64,000 nucleotides of DNA, from assembly GCA_020465985.1 (NCBI GenBank), contig JAANYP010005935.1:85166-149165 (forward strand), in the 5' to 3' direction. Positions within the stretch are counted from its first letter, which is position 1. Each line of letters starts with the position of its first letter. Shown piece after piece: positions 49,834 through 61,584 of this stretch. Source of the stretch: Centrapalus pauciflorus (Eukaryota > Streptophyta > Magnoliopsida > Asterales > Asteraceae). The notes below the pieces were generated by a model. It did not search any database, had not been told where the DNA came from, and saw nothing but the letters and a program-made list of their open reading frames with translations. Made by a program: the position numbers and the translations under genes.

Positions 49834-52717
49834 GTCACTTGCCTGATGTGCAGCCTCTCATTAATCAGTTCTATGGCACTGAGGATATCTTGAATTTCCT
49901 TTGGTCTTCGTTTGAGCTCTGAGACTAGCTGAGCATCATCTTCCTGTATTCTTTTGTTGAGTTCAGCTCTCACCAGTCTTAGTGTACCATCAGAATAACA
50001 AGGCAGATCCTCAAAGTGCATAAACCTTTTGTGCCCACTCTTGTTCAAAAATATGACTCCCTGCTGGCCTCCCATTAGAACTTTGTATATAGTATGGTGG
50101 TCTAGAAGAAAAATGTCCTGTTACGGAGCCTTGAGTCCTACTTTAACCATAAAGCTCTCAATCGCCATTTGGAAATCCCTTAAGCACAAGATAATTGAGC
50201 GGCGATTTATGCTTTTTGTTATGGCAGTGACGTGGGTTAAACGCCTTTTGATCTTATTTTTCATCTTGTCATGAAGAAACTCAATGTCATCAATATTTGC
50301 AAATTCCAGGCCATTCTCGTGTATAAACTGTATAGATCCATCTTCTCTGAGAACTTCGAATACTGGAGTAAACACAGGTGCCCGCTTATACATGTGAATG
50401 TTATTGATCTTTGTAATTTTTTATTTAGACCAGTATTCAGATTTTGGTCTTTTATCCTTTAGCATCATTTGATTAATTTTGCTTGTTCAGCCCGAGATGC
50501 ATCAGTCATAATCATTAATAGACGTCTGCTGTAAAACCATGGGTTCTTTCTGAATACCATCTTAAATCATTCCTCTAAATAAGGACTTTGGAACTCTTCA
50601 GTTGGAAATTTCATCAAAAAATCCTTTAAGCCATGAACTGGAGGTTCCTCTAAGTCTGCAGGAGGAGTTTCAAGCAGTTTGAGTATACGACCTCGAAGGT
50701 CCTGCCTTAAAGCGTCCTTTTATTCTTCAGTCATAGAGTGAACCTTGCCCTTTGAATACCATCTTACCCATTCTAAATCATTGATGTCGTACCTCGGAGT
50801 TACAATAGCCCTTGTTTCAAAGCAATCTACCGTTCTAGGGCCTGATGTCTCAGCACTTTGGGCTTGGGCTTGGGCTTGGGCTTGTGGAATTGGTTGGACT
50901 TGGGAGATTGTTTGGTCTTGTGGAGTTTCTATTTGAGTAGGGTAAGGAGCTATTATGGATGATAGAATTTCTTATTGTGGTACATGGGTTGGAGAATCCA
51001 GGAAGTCAAATGACGAAGATGATTTTTGAGGTGAGTCTGGCTCAGGCTTAGGTGTTGTCTAAGGATAGTCTTGGTCAATATCGGAGTCTGTGTCAGACAC
51101 TAATATGACCTCAACCTTCTCAAATACTGGCTCAAACATAACCATGGCCGATAGTGGATCTATCTCTGCTGGGCCATCCTGAGCCCCTGAACTTCCTTCC
51201 CCTCCATGTTCTGCTTCCGCTCCCCCTACACTTAGCATCTCCCCCTCAGACTAAACCCTGGGGCGTTTCTCCCCCTCATGATGATCAGGGTCATCCTGAT
51301 CATCATGCTTCCTTTTATGGGTTTTAGTTTAAGGTCGGCACTGTAGCTTAATAACTGCAGATTCCAGTCGGACAATTCTCTCGTTTAATTGCTCCTGAAC
51401 TTGAAGTATGAGCCTTGTCATTGTGTCCATCTTTTCAAAGAGTTCAGCAATTTGAGCTTGGACTGATAGAGTTCCTAGTGGAGTCTCCTTAGTTGCAACA
51501 ACCTTACCTTTTAAATATTGGAATAGGGCGGTATGCTGCACCTCAGAAACTGCCTTAAGGGCGTCCATGTCAGCCTGGGCAACGAACCTGGTAGCACGTA
51601 TAGCTGTCATTAGCATCTCAAGATTAATCCCGAGATGACCTAAATATGTTGGAGTTTGTGTATCAACAACATGAGTTCCTTCCATCCTCTCTGCAGCCCC
51701 TTTTGAGGGTGTAGATCCGGAAGTTGTTGGAGCCCCCACGGAGGGGGCTCTGACAATGGGGGATGCACAGTGTTATGGGTTGGGGTGTTAGCTGTGGTCG
51801 AAAGAGGGTTGGCACTGGGGGTGGCATGTGTCCTATTTCAACATTTCCTCTTTCCGAGTGAGAGGCTGATGGAGGATGAGCTATATCCCCCGTGCAATGA
51901 AACATAGGGGAAACTGAGTGGGTGGTTGGGGGTTCTTTGAGCACTGGACTAGTGACCTTATGTCGTCCTCCCTCAAGAATCATACCCTCTGCTCTCCCTA
52001 GGTCAGAGACGGTTCGTTCAGAGTCTACCGCCTCTGCCTGCTCACCTACTACACCCTCCCTCTCTATGGATATCTCGCTCACCACAAAACCAATATATTT
52101 TCCATTGCTACCTCCACTCCCTCATCCTCGCTCATAGGAATCTCACCTTCGGATTGGTTAGACTCTGTCGGTGCAACCAGAGCTTCATCCGGATACACGA
52201 CCCGGAAATATTCCCTTACCCTCTCCTCACTCTGGTCCGCCAGATCTAGCAGTGATGGTGGAATGTCCATGATAGGGAAATCTGCAAAGTCTGTAGGGAT
52301 GTTTATTCGTTGAAGAGCAGCAGTATTGTAGATGTCGGCCTCGAGGCGTTCATGGATATCATCGTCTTGGCCCATGGCGAACTGTATGAACAGTTGATGG
52401 AAGCGTTGAAAGGGTATGAACTTCCTTCCTCTCTTCGTTCCTCTTTCTAGAACAACCCGCTTTAGTTTGTCAAAGATGAATGCTGCGTAGTCATAATGGC
52501 GGTCGAAAGCAAATGCAACAAACATGGCGAGAACTTGGATGGAGGCCGAGTCATGACCAGAATGCTTACCAGTGAAGAACTTGTTTATAATATCGAAAAA
52601 GACCCTCCAGTGAGACTGGAGTCGCTTGGCCTTAAATTCGGATGGCCTGGTTAGTTGGCCATCATAGCCAATAGTGATTATGTCTTGAAGGTTTTGGGCT
52701 ACTGATGGGATGGAGGC
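49834..52717 (-). pseudogene. Post-pol (env-position) ORF of copia F, C-terminal two thirds
   Basis: The minus strand reads from the E insertion site (ITIGYDGQLTRPSEF at about 52680) through MFVAFAFDRHYDYAAF (52525), an acidic and Ser/Pro-rich region (52085-51663), a coiled-coil block (MTRLILQVQEQLNERIVRL, about 51420), an acidic, Ser-rich stretch with stops (51300-50500), and the C-terminal domain at 50393-49834 (MYKRAPVFTPVFEVLREDG, LPCYSDGTLRLVRAELNKR). It aligns with copia A from 10462 to about 36390. The last 20-25 codons are removed by B's LTR. One stop interrupts the C-terminal domain near 50119. Confidence 0.78.
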
Positions 52718-52900
52718 TGTAAGGTCACCTACCTACGGATCCAATCTTGACGCGACACCATCAAACGAGTGCGGAATCCTCGTTAGGGGTTTAATGGATT
52801 GATCACACACACACGAAACACGGAGACCAACACGATGATAGACGTAACGACGAACGTCCCAACACGTGAATCTCTCCAAAACTCTCTGCTAATCGCTCAC
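52718..52900 (-). repeat. 3' LTR of copia E, only the U5-like end recognised
   Basis: The end TGTAAGGTCACC and the following roughly 150 bases match B's LTR at 49206-49350. I cannot place the LTR's outer start; the sequence becomes the post-pol ORF by about 52930-53060, so this LTR may be short or truncated compared with B's roughly 630 bases. Confidence 0.6.
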
Positions 52901-52929
52901 TAGTTCGTAATCTCCTTGAACACTAATGT

Positions 52930-54206
52930 CTGCAAAAGATCTTTCATTATTTCCTCAACCAGGGTCTGCAGAGTAAGGATTTAAGACTGCTGAGTTGTCA
53001 TCGCTTTTTGCTGAGCAGCTACTGTCGTTTGTAACTTAGCATTTTCTTGTTCCAGTCTTGAGTTATGCTGCTACAACTCATTTACAGCCTGCGATAGCTG
53101 GAATATTTGGACTGTCTTGAAGTCTACTTTGCTTTTCAGCTCTGTGAATCGCTGGTTGTAAGAAAATGTAGTGGACGTGGATGGAGTTGAAGTTGATGTG
53201 GATGGAGCGGTGGTTGCGGCAGATGGAATGGTAGGTGAAGTAGACGGAGCTCCCGGACTAATGCGCTGTCGCTTTGCTCTTTGTTCTGTGGCAATTGTTG
53301 CTTCTTCTTCTTCTAATATGAAGTCCTCATCTCCTTCTTCTTCATCACGAAGTACAGGACGTGACATCTTTCTTCGGCTTACCACAACTCTAGAGCTATA
53401 TCTTTCAAATGAAACTGCTGGATTAACATCGTTAGCTTCCTCTTCGCCTGAACAAGACTCTGATTCAGTTTCAGAGGCGGTCTCTACTTGATCTTCTGTC
53501 ACGTCATCCCTAATCTCTGTTCTTTCTGTGCCTTCAGTTTCCGCGACTGGAGGCTGATATTCATCAATTTCTCTAAAAATGACATCCATGCCTGTTGGGG
53601 TTCCAAAATCTCGTGAACAAGCTGTTCTGCTATGTTCTCTTGTGCTGCGGCTCCTTGATCAAAAATTTCCAGCAGCGTCTATTCCCTCTGATCAAGTAGT
53701 GGTGCCGAAGATGATGGCCCACCTGCCTCTGCTGTAGATCGGGAACGGGGAATAGTTCTAGCAACCGGAGTTCGGAGAACGGGGAATAGTTCTCCACTGT
53801 CCAATGAGGCCGCTCTTCACATAAGACGCCTTGGTTATGTCCTAAGCATAACCCATTCTAAGAAAGGCCTATTGCCTTATTGGTGCCGGAAAATCTTTTG
53901 GGCCTGCTCCTTGTTCAATTGTCCCCTGTTGCAAGATTGCACGCAGATACTCAGCAGAGAATGCGATCGGATGACCACCTACTCTTGTGTGGAAAACTGT
54001 AGGGGTCACGGTACAATCAACTTGCAGATGTCGCCAAAATTGCCTAACGTATGAGAGAATAATAGGCTGAATGTGCATTAACGCATACGCCACCCTGGAA
54101 TGGAACAAAAACTCTATCATTAACCGATATGGCTGAGCCTCCAGCACCTGGAGATCGACAACCATTACCATATTATTCTTATTGAAAAATGTGCGGTCTC
54201 CCTTAT
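52930..54206 (-). pseudogene. Post-pol ORF of copia E, divergent short form
   Basis: It starts after the 3' splice site GAATTTGTGTGCAG (exon from 54206). The first part (IILSYVRQFWRHLQVD, about 54060) matches the N terminus of copia A's ORF (QQFWHH region), to about 53870. After a degenerate 280 bases the frame at 53589-53071 is acidic (EEEEAT), then Ser/Thr/Pro-rich (STSTSTPSTS), ending in a coiled-coil-like VQIFQLSQAVNEL and a Gln-rich heptad stretch to about 52990. It lacks both the HYDYAAF block and the C-terminal domain of A and F. Function unknown. Confidence 0.6.
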
Positions 54207-54229
54207 CTGCACACAAATTCATGAAAAGT

Positions 54230-54425
54230 TAGAAATTAATCTAAAAACAAATTTGTGCAATTCGAACTTGTATAACTTCGAACTTAATTAAGTTCGAAGT
54301 TTAATACATTCGAACTTACATAAATTCGAGACTATTATGCATTCAAACTTAATTAAGTTTGAGAAATCCATTCGAACATTTCTTACTTCAGTTCACTTGC
54401 GATTGACGGTTTTATTTTTCAAAAA
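54230..54425 (-). repeat. GTTCGAAC-type palindrome array before the post-pol ORF of E
   Basis: AATTCGAACTTG, ACTTCGAACTTAATTAAGTTCGAAG and relatives are packed into about 190 bases (longest word split here by commas would be TTCGAACTTAATTAAGTTCG). This is the counterpart of the 9160-9720 array in copia A. It abuts the truncated gag N-terminal part at about 54428. Confidence 0.75.
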
Positions 54426-54429
54426 TACA

Positions 54430-55160
54430 TTTCTGGATCTTGGACCTGATCATATTCCCGTTCCTTCTTTTTCAACTGAAAGTTGTACGCCCTCAGCGTT
54501 CCTATAACTCCTTCTAGAGTAAGAGTATCAAATTTTTCTTCATCATGCTTGATAAGCTTTATGTACATTTCTCACTTCGCAGGTAAAGCATCAAGAAGCT
54601 TTTATATCTTCTCAGTCTCTTGATAATCCACATTGTGATTATCAAGCTCTGTCAGTAAATGATAGAATCTTGCTATATTCTCATCCAGCTTTTCACTTTT
54701 CAATGCTTTGAAAATGGCGAACTGTTGTTTCAGCATCTCAGTCCTTCCCTTGCGAACCCTTGGATTTCCCTCACACCTTTTCTCTAGAGCATCCCATAGC
54801 TCTTTAGCAGTCCAATGAAGTTTCTTATTTTGATATGTTAAGACTCTTTGCAGTGTGTAGAAATTCCTGAGGTAACGCCATACGGATAATCGAGAAAGCT
54901 CGGTTCTCGGCCTCATAAAGTTTCTTATCATCATCCTTCATATTTTGATATGTTAAGACTCTTTGACGACCCTCTAACTCTCGCGTAGGTGGAATATAAC
55001 CCTCATCGATACAAATCCACATGCGCATGTCGTTGAAACGAGCAAAATAAGCAAACCTATCCTTGCACCAATAGTAGTCTTCCAACTTCATCAGTTTTGG
55101 CTGACAATTTTCCTTGCCGACCTCGTGATCCATTTCAATGAATTTTTGCTAACTTGACAT
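54430..55160 (-). pseudogene. gag: gag N-terminal part in copia E (displaced)
   Basis: The ATG at 55160 is followed by MSS and a stop, then FIEMDHEVGKENCQPKLMK, MWICIDEGYIPPTRELEG and, after a partial tandem repeat of the YQNMK region (54825-54960), LDENIARFYHLLTELDNHN. It ends at QVQDPEMYF at about 54430, where element B's gag continues with GKSKP but this copy turns into palindrome-array sequence. The missing remainder is found upstream, at 56565-55767. Confidence 0.85.
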
Positions 55161-55726
55161 CCTTTCTAAACTCTTTGTTTTCGAACTTAAACAATTTAAA
55201 TTAATTTAAAATAAATCCCTTTGAACTTAGGCATGTTCGAATAATTTAATCTTAAATTCGTTTGTAGATTAAGTTCGAATTTGTGTAAGTTCGAAATCAA
55301 CAAGTTCGACTGACTGATAAGTTCGAAAAACTCTGACAAGTTCGAAGGAAACCGAATTTTCTGAAAAGTTTGAAATCTGACAAGTTCGATGATAGCAAGT
55401 TCGAATGTCAGCCAAATTCGAATGAAGCCCTAAATTAAGTTCGAGAGGAGCGTATTTCTGACAAGTTCGAGTGAACCCTAATACCCCCTTATGTTCGAGC
55501 GCCGCAAGTTCGAGAAACAGCAAAAAATTCGATTTTTTCAAGTTTCAGTTTAAACCAATGTTTTTAAGACTAAAGACTATGATTTCGACTGAAAAGATGA
55601 ACCAATATGAATTTTTCTCCGTTACTTTGCTTGTATAACTCAAAAAACTTATGAAAAACGTGATTTTTCCGTCACAAACGCCAAGAAACCAAGAATGTTT
55701 TAGATGAACACGATGAACACTCTTAT
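55161..55726 (-). repeat. Leader in copia E with TTCGAA palindrome array
   Basis: Between the PBS (55739) and the gag ATG. GTTCGAA, AAATTCGAA and AAGTTCGAG words recur at about 55180-55530. The 55540-55726 part resembles B's leader (AAGAAACC, CACGATGAACAC). The open frames here are incidental. Confidence 0.7.
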
Positions 55727-55739
55727 GTCTTTGATACCA
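55727..55739 (-). promoter_or_regulatory. Primer binding site fused to pol sequence in copia E
   Basis: Minus strand TGGTATCAAAGAC, but instead of an LTR end it is preceded by CTAAACAACAAG from the start of pol. The TGG is shared between the Trp codon of pol (NNKW) and the PBS, marking a recombination junction. Confidence 0.8.
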
Positions 55740-56565
55740 CTTGTTGTTTAGACCTGTAGTTAGCTCCCTTTTGTGATCCGATTCCACGTTAGCCATTTTT
55801 GCAGCAAAATCCAGAATGTTCCGATTCTCTGACTTTTCCACCAACAAAGGACTTGTATCAATCTACTTGGTGTCCTCTGCCAATTCTTCTGCGCTGTCAT
55901 CCCCAGTCACTTTTACTTCAGCCATAAAGGCTCTAGCATTCGACTCAGGATGAGTACTCCAATCGTGAGTTCCATCGAGCTGTCTGTCAGATGTCACATT
56001 AGTTAACAGACCAGCGATGGCAGCCTGATTTCCCGAAGTACTAGTCATATATCTTCCTTGAGTCTGATTCTGATAGTTTTCTACTTTGGGTCGTGGACAC
56101 TCTCTTGCAAAGTGTCCCAATCCTTGGCAACTGTAACACTTGACCTTGGATTTATCAAACCCAACCTTACTGTTGCCTACGTTCGGATTTCTCCCTGTTC
56201 TTTTCATGAACTTCTTGACCCTCTGAGTCACCATGGCCAGTTGCCATTGAAGGTCCATTTCCTCCAAGTCATCCGGATCCACCTGATCGTAGTCTTCATA
56301 CCATAGCTCAGGATCGTTTATCTTCCCCTGGACACAATATCCATATGCTGCAACAAACGAAGCCAAAAGATTCAGATGATCTTCAGCAGATTGTGCACTC
56401 ATAGGCATCTTTGTGTAGTGTTGAGAAGTGGACGCTGAATGAGTCGGTTTTTCTTCCGGCTTAGAATACCCTAAGAATGCCCGACTACTAGGTTTTTCTA
56501 ACTCAAATTGGATAGGCTCTTCTCCCGAGTAAAATGTTGTGGCTGACTACGAGAAATAGGAGCAA
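55737..56565 (-). pseudogene. gag: gag C-terminal part in copia E, joined precisely to the first pol codons
   Basis: The 56408-55863 frame is gag with the CCHC knuckle CYSCQGLGHFAREC (about 56140-56100) and the acidic tail; the 55847 frame continues MANVESDHK. At 55767/55766 the gag exon end is joined in frame to ELTTGLNNKW, the start of pol exon 2, with no intron. The genomic copy in E (61522) has an intron before GAGCAAACTACAGG, and B has an intron after the matching gag codon (37737). The upstream border is at about 56565, where the sequence equivalent to B's GKSKP region begins. Confidence 0.82.
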
Positions 56566-56780
56566 ATTCGAAAAAAACGACAAATTCGAAGGCTAAGTTC
56601 GAGATCGCTGGACAAGTTCGAGAGAATATGTTCGAAGGTAAGTGCATTGAATGAAGCACTGTTGACCTATTTATATCCAACCATATTCGAACTTAGGTCA
56701 AGTTCGAACTTGCAACAAGTTCGAATATAGCTTCGAACTTGTTTGATGTTCGAACTTGATTGAAAATTTTGAAAATTGTT
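56566..56780 (-). promoter_or_regulatory. TATA-containing palindrome region between pol and post-pol ORF of E
   Basis: The minus strand has GGATATAAATAGG at 56678-56666, a strong TATA box, inside a TTCGAA array (56570-56770: GTTCGAACTTG, AAGTTCGAG). A start site would fall near 56640. It matches in position the TATA and leader region of copia A (8690-8908). The downstream leader is cut by the gag fragment at 56565. Confidence 0.6.
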
Positions 56781-57586
<806 letters not shown>

Positions 57587-57707
57587 TAGCAAGACATCGG
57601 TGACAGGTCTGTACTCACGTACAACAAAACGACTTATCTTGCTAGCTTGAGTCAAAACAGCGGTGACAGGTCTGTACTTACGTACAACAAAGCGACTTGT
57701 TTTGACT
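57587..57707 (-). repeat. Two tandem hairpins with one conserved core and two different stems
   Basis: A core CGGTGACAGGTCTGTACT-Y-ACGTACAACAAA-R-CGACTT occurs at 57598-57635 and 57661-57698. The first copy is enclosed by TAGCAAGA (57587-57594) and TCTTGCTA (57637-57644), the second by AGTCAAAACA (57650-57659) and TGTTTTGACT (57698-57707). The stems differ in sequence but each pairs perfectly. On the minus strand the core holds TGTAC-GTRA-GTACA, a 5-bp stem with a GNRA tetraloop whose only change (GTGA to GTAA) keeps the GNRA rule. Confidence 0.7.
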
Positions 57708-58237
57708 TCCTTTTCCTTCCAAAAATTTTTCTTTTCTTTGCTTAAGATATATTTTGATGTTGCTATACATCCCCCAGATAAATTTGCATACCTCATTTAC
57801 AATCATTGTCTGTATGTCTCTAACATTGAAATTAAGACCATTTGGTTATACATCTAAGTTAGTTACACATATGACATTTTTTTGATTATTTTATTAGCTA
57901 TTAGAAATTTCCTTCAAGTATTATGCCTACCAACACATCAGACGCGAAAGTGTATATCACTTAGAATTTATGGTGGATTAAGTATGAAAGCTCAACACTT
58001 AAAGTTTGTTTAGACTGTGCTAATTATCGTCACTTTGAACCTTAGACTCTAAGACTTAATTCATTTTCAATGTTCTCTTTTTTTATGGAAGTTTTATGAT
58101 TTTCTCTCTTTTTTTCTTTTGTTTTTTCATTTTTATGATAAGCTAATAAACTAACCTCCTAACTTACTATAAAAAGAAAGAAAATCTACTAAGCTACTAA
58201 CTTACTTTTAAAAGGAAAGAAAACTACTAAGGTCAAG
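57708..58237 (-). other. Non-coding spacer after pol of copia E
   Basis: AT-rich with poly-T/poly-A runs; no gene or repeat recognised. It is the 3' flank of pol, like 7965-8640 in copia A. Confidence 0.5.
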
Positions 58238-61200
58238 TTACTTTGGATTACGCATACCATTAAATTGAACTAACAACTCAAAGCGTGACTTATCAAATGC
58301 TTTAGTGAATAAGTCTGCATTATTGTCTTCCGTTGCAACTTTTACCAGTTTTATCAGATTCTTTTGAGCACAATCACGTGTGAAATGATGTCTTATGTCT
58401 ATGTGCTTTGTTTTACTGTGTTTAACTGGATTATTAGTTATAGAAATTGTAGATTGATTATCTATCCTAATCGGAGTATGAGTGTAAGTCAAACTGTAAT
58501 CCCGCAATTGTTGTTGTATCCACAAAACCTGTGAACAACAACTACCCGCAGCTACATATTCGGCCTCACACGTTGATACGGCTACTAAAGTTTGTTTCTT
58601 GCATTGCCAGGATACGAGCCTCCCTCCAAGGAACTGACAACCTCCATTTGTTGATTTCCGGTTCAAGCTGCATCCACCATAATCAGAATTCGTGTTTGCC
58701 TCCAATTCTAGATCTCCATCAGCATGATACCAAAGTCCCAGCTTCGGTTTCGACTTCAAGAATCGTAGAATCCGCTTCACGGCTTTATATGCATTTCTTT
58801 CGGATTAGCTTGGAACCTAACACAAATACACACAGCAAACATAATGTCAAGTCTAGAAGCAGTAAAATACATGAGTGACCCGATCATGGCCCGATATAGA
58901 GTCGGATCCACATCAGTATCACTTTCTGTACCCGGTCAGAGACTGTGATTCACTTGAATCGAAGTTCTACAGTGAGCGGTCAACTTAGTTACTTACATCC
59001 TGAAGCGCTCCAGAATGTCGTAGACATACTTCGTCTGATGGATAAACATGTCCTTTTTCCTTTATTCAACTTGCACATCTGTTCATTTGACAACCCAAAA
59101 ATGATGTCATCCACGTACACTTGTACCAAGATAAAGTCCTCTCCTTTTCTTTTCACGAACAGTGTACTATCAATTCTCCCTCTTTCAAACCCGTTGTCTA
59201 AAAGATGAATTGACAGCGTCTCATACCATGCCTTTGGTGCCTGATGCAATCCATACGGAGCCTTATCAAGTCGATATACTCTGTCGGGATAGTTCGGATC
59301 AGTAAACCCAGGCGGTTGTTCAACGTACACCAATTCCTTCACCTTGCCGTACCGGAATTCACCCTTTACGTCAAGTTGATATACCTTAAATCCTTTGATG
59401 GACGCCAAGGCCAGAAACAGACGAATTGCCTCGAGCCTTGCCACTGGTGCAAACACTTCGTTGTAATCAATTCCCTCTTCCTGGTTGAATCCTTTCACGA
59501 CAAGTCTTGCCTTGTTATAAGTAACTATACCCCGATCATCTCTTTTGCACTTAAAGACCCATTTGGTCCCTATTGAAACTTCTCCTCGAGGTAACGACAC
59601 TAACTCCCACACTTCAAGTTTTCTGAACTGTGACAGTTCTTCTTGCATGGCTTCAACCCAAGAGTTGTCTTTCAGTGCCATTTGCACATTCTCCGGCTTT
59701 ACTTGCGAGATAAAACATTAGTTTAGACATGTGTCATACGCCTCAGAGTCATTGATTATCGATAACAGCACCGTCTTATTATTCACACTACTCCTAGTTC
59801 TCACACCGGTATTCGGATTTCCTATGATACTCTCAATCGGATGATCCTTGTTTATCCTCGATGACTCAATCTCATCAACTTGAAGATTCTCTCCTAAGTT
59901 TGATCCTATTTCACCTAACGGGGGTACGACTTCAGACTGTACAATCTCTTACTCATGACCTCTATCCTCGGAGTTAGAAGTATTTGTCTGATTCTCGTTT
60001 GTAGGTAATTCAGGTTCATTCTCTATTGGAGACCCATCTTTGTCGTTGTAGGCTTAGATGTAGATGGAATGCTTGACTTTGGAAAACCTTGATAGTCGTC
60101 ATTCAGATTTATTGACGAGAAGTCATTTTCCACGGTACCTGCATTTCCACTAAAAGTTATGTTAAATGATTCAAACAATGAGTCATAATCAAAAAACCAT
60201 TCAGGATCAGTTTGGGGTTCATGTGAATAACTTTTTACATCAATGTTAAACACAGTCTCTACGGTACCATTTGTTTTGTTAGAAACCCTTTTGTTTGGTG
60301 AGTGAGGGACATAACCTAGGAAGTATCCTTCGTCAGCCTTTTCACGAAACTTAGGTTGATGTTTTGTTTTTAGTAAAGTACACGGTACTCCAAACGGTTC
60401 AAAGCCAGTTAAATTTGGTGGTCTTTTATTCAGAACTTCATCACAAGTTTTGTTCAGTGATTTGACAGTAAGGACCCATTTTAAAACATGACATGCAGTA
60501 TTTATTGCCTCCCCCCAAAACATGGTAGGAAGCTTTGAATCCGAGAGCATTGTCCTTACTGCCTCAATCATAGTCCTGTTCTTACGTTCTGCCACCCCAT
60601 TTTGTTGTGCCTCATAAGGTGCACTAAATTGATACACTATGCCTTTGGATAGGAAATCTACACCAATTACTGTGTTTTTAAATTCAGTTCCAGTATCACT
60701 CCTGATACATTTTACCATCGTCCCGTAGGAGTTTTCGACTTGGTCTAAGAACCGAATCAACTTTCCAGCTGTTTCGTCCTTTGTATCTAAAAAAAAACCC
60801 AAGTAAAACGTGAGTAATCATTAGTGATAACTAAACAATACCAACTACCACCTATGCTCCTTTTGTTGATAGGACCGAAGAGATCCATATGCAGCAAATC
60901 GAAGGTGGAAGCTATCGAGTTCTGAGTCATTGACTTGTGTGACTTCTTGTGTTGTTTGCCTTTTATTGCACGGTACACACTTGTCATCGAAATGAAAACT
61001 CTTTAGTCGGACACCTTGCACCAGACCATGTTTAGTGATGTAATTCATTTTCCTTAGGTGCAAGTGTGCCATGCGTCTGTGCCATAATATGGATTCGGAG
61101 TCTGAAGCTTTGGATAGAAGACAGATTATTCTCATAGACGAATCTGATATGTTCATGTCCATCATGTATAAATCATTCTTCCTTGGGGCTCTCATCATTA

Positions 61201-61522
61201 TCCACTCTTCAGGTACTTTAAATCCCGGATTTAGCACTAACACTTCAGTTTCAGTAAAAATTACTGAATTCTTCTTATCACAAATCTGAGATACACTAAT
61301 AAGATTATTATCAAGTTTATCAACATAGTAAACTTGATCAAGTGTGATAGTCACATTAGTGACCACTCCAGTTTCAGTGTTATGACCTACCTTGTTACCA
61401 GCGAATGAAACAAAACCCTTGTTCCTTCCCATGAAGTCTGTGAGTAGACCTCTTTCCCCAGTCATGTGACGCGAGCAACCACTGTCGACGAACCACTTGT
61501 TGTTTAGACCTGTAGTTTGCTC
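58238..61522 (-). pseudogene. pol: Copia E pol: protease, integrase, reverse transcriptase, RNase H (few lesions)
   Basis: It begins at the predicted acceptor GTGTGAAG|GAGCAA. The 61528-60845 frame has the protease-type FVDSGCSRHMTG, the pre-integrase WHRRMAHLHLRKMN and CVPCNKRQ. Integrase continues at 60987-60787 (LLHMDLFGPINKRS) and 60802-60023 (IRSDTGTEFK, QQNGVAERKNRT), with all three acidic residues present. RT at 59687-58989 has GIDYNEVFAPVARLEAIRL and the catalytic YVDD (about 59118-59107). RNase H at 58780-58238 has SKTKHIDIRHHF. Breaks: frame changes near 60900, 60790, 60020-59690 and 58990-58780. This is the best-preserved copia pol here. Confidence 0.9.
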
Positions 61523-61584
61523 CTTCACACGAAAGAAAACAAGTTAGTTATCACGGAGAACCCAAGTCATGACTGACTTGAAAG
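61523..61584 (-). other. 3' end of the predicted gag-pol intron of copia E
   Basis: The minus strand runs TTGTTTTCTTTCGTGTGAAG up to the exon at 61522, a pyrimidine-rich 3' splice site. The satellite array starts immediately upstream, so it appears to lie within this intron or to have replaced E's 5' part. Confidence 0.5.

Noticed and set aside
55269..55541. Open frame in the leader of copia E
   Set aside because: Produced by the stop-poor TTCGAA array, with no protein similarity recognised.
57587..57707. Hammerhead-type ribozyme, suggested by CCTGTCACCG and a GTGA-loop hairpin on the minus strand
   Set aside because: The required CTGATGA and GAAA core boxes are absent on both strands; only the hairpin-pair observation is kept.
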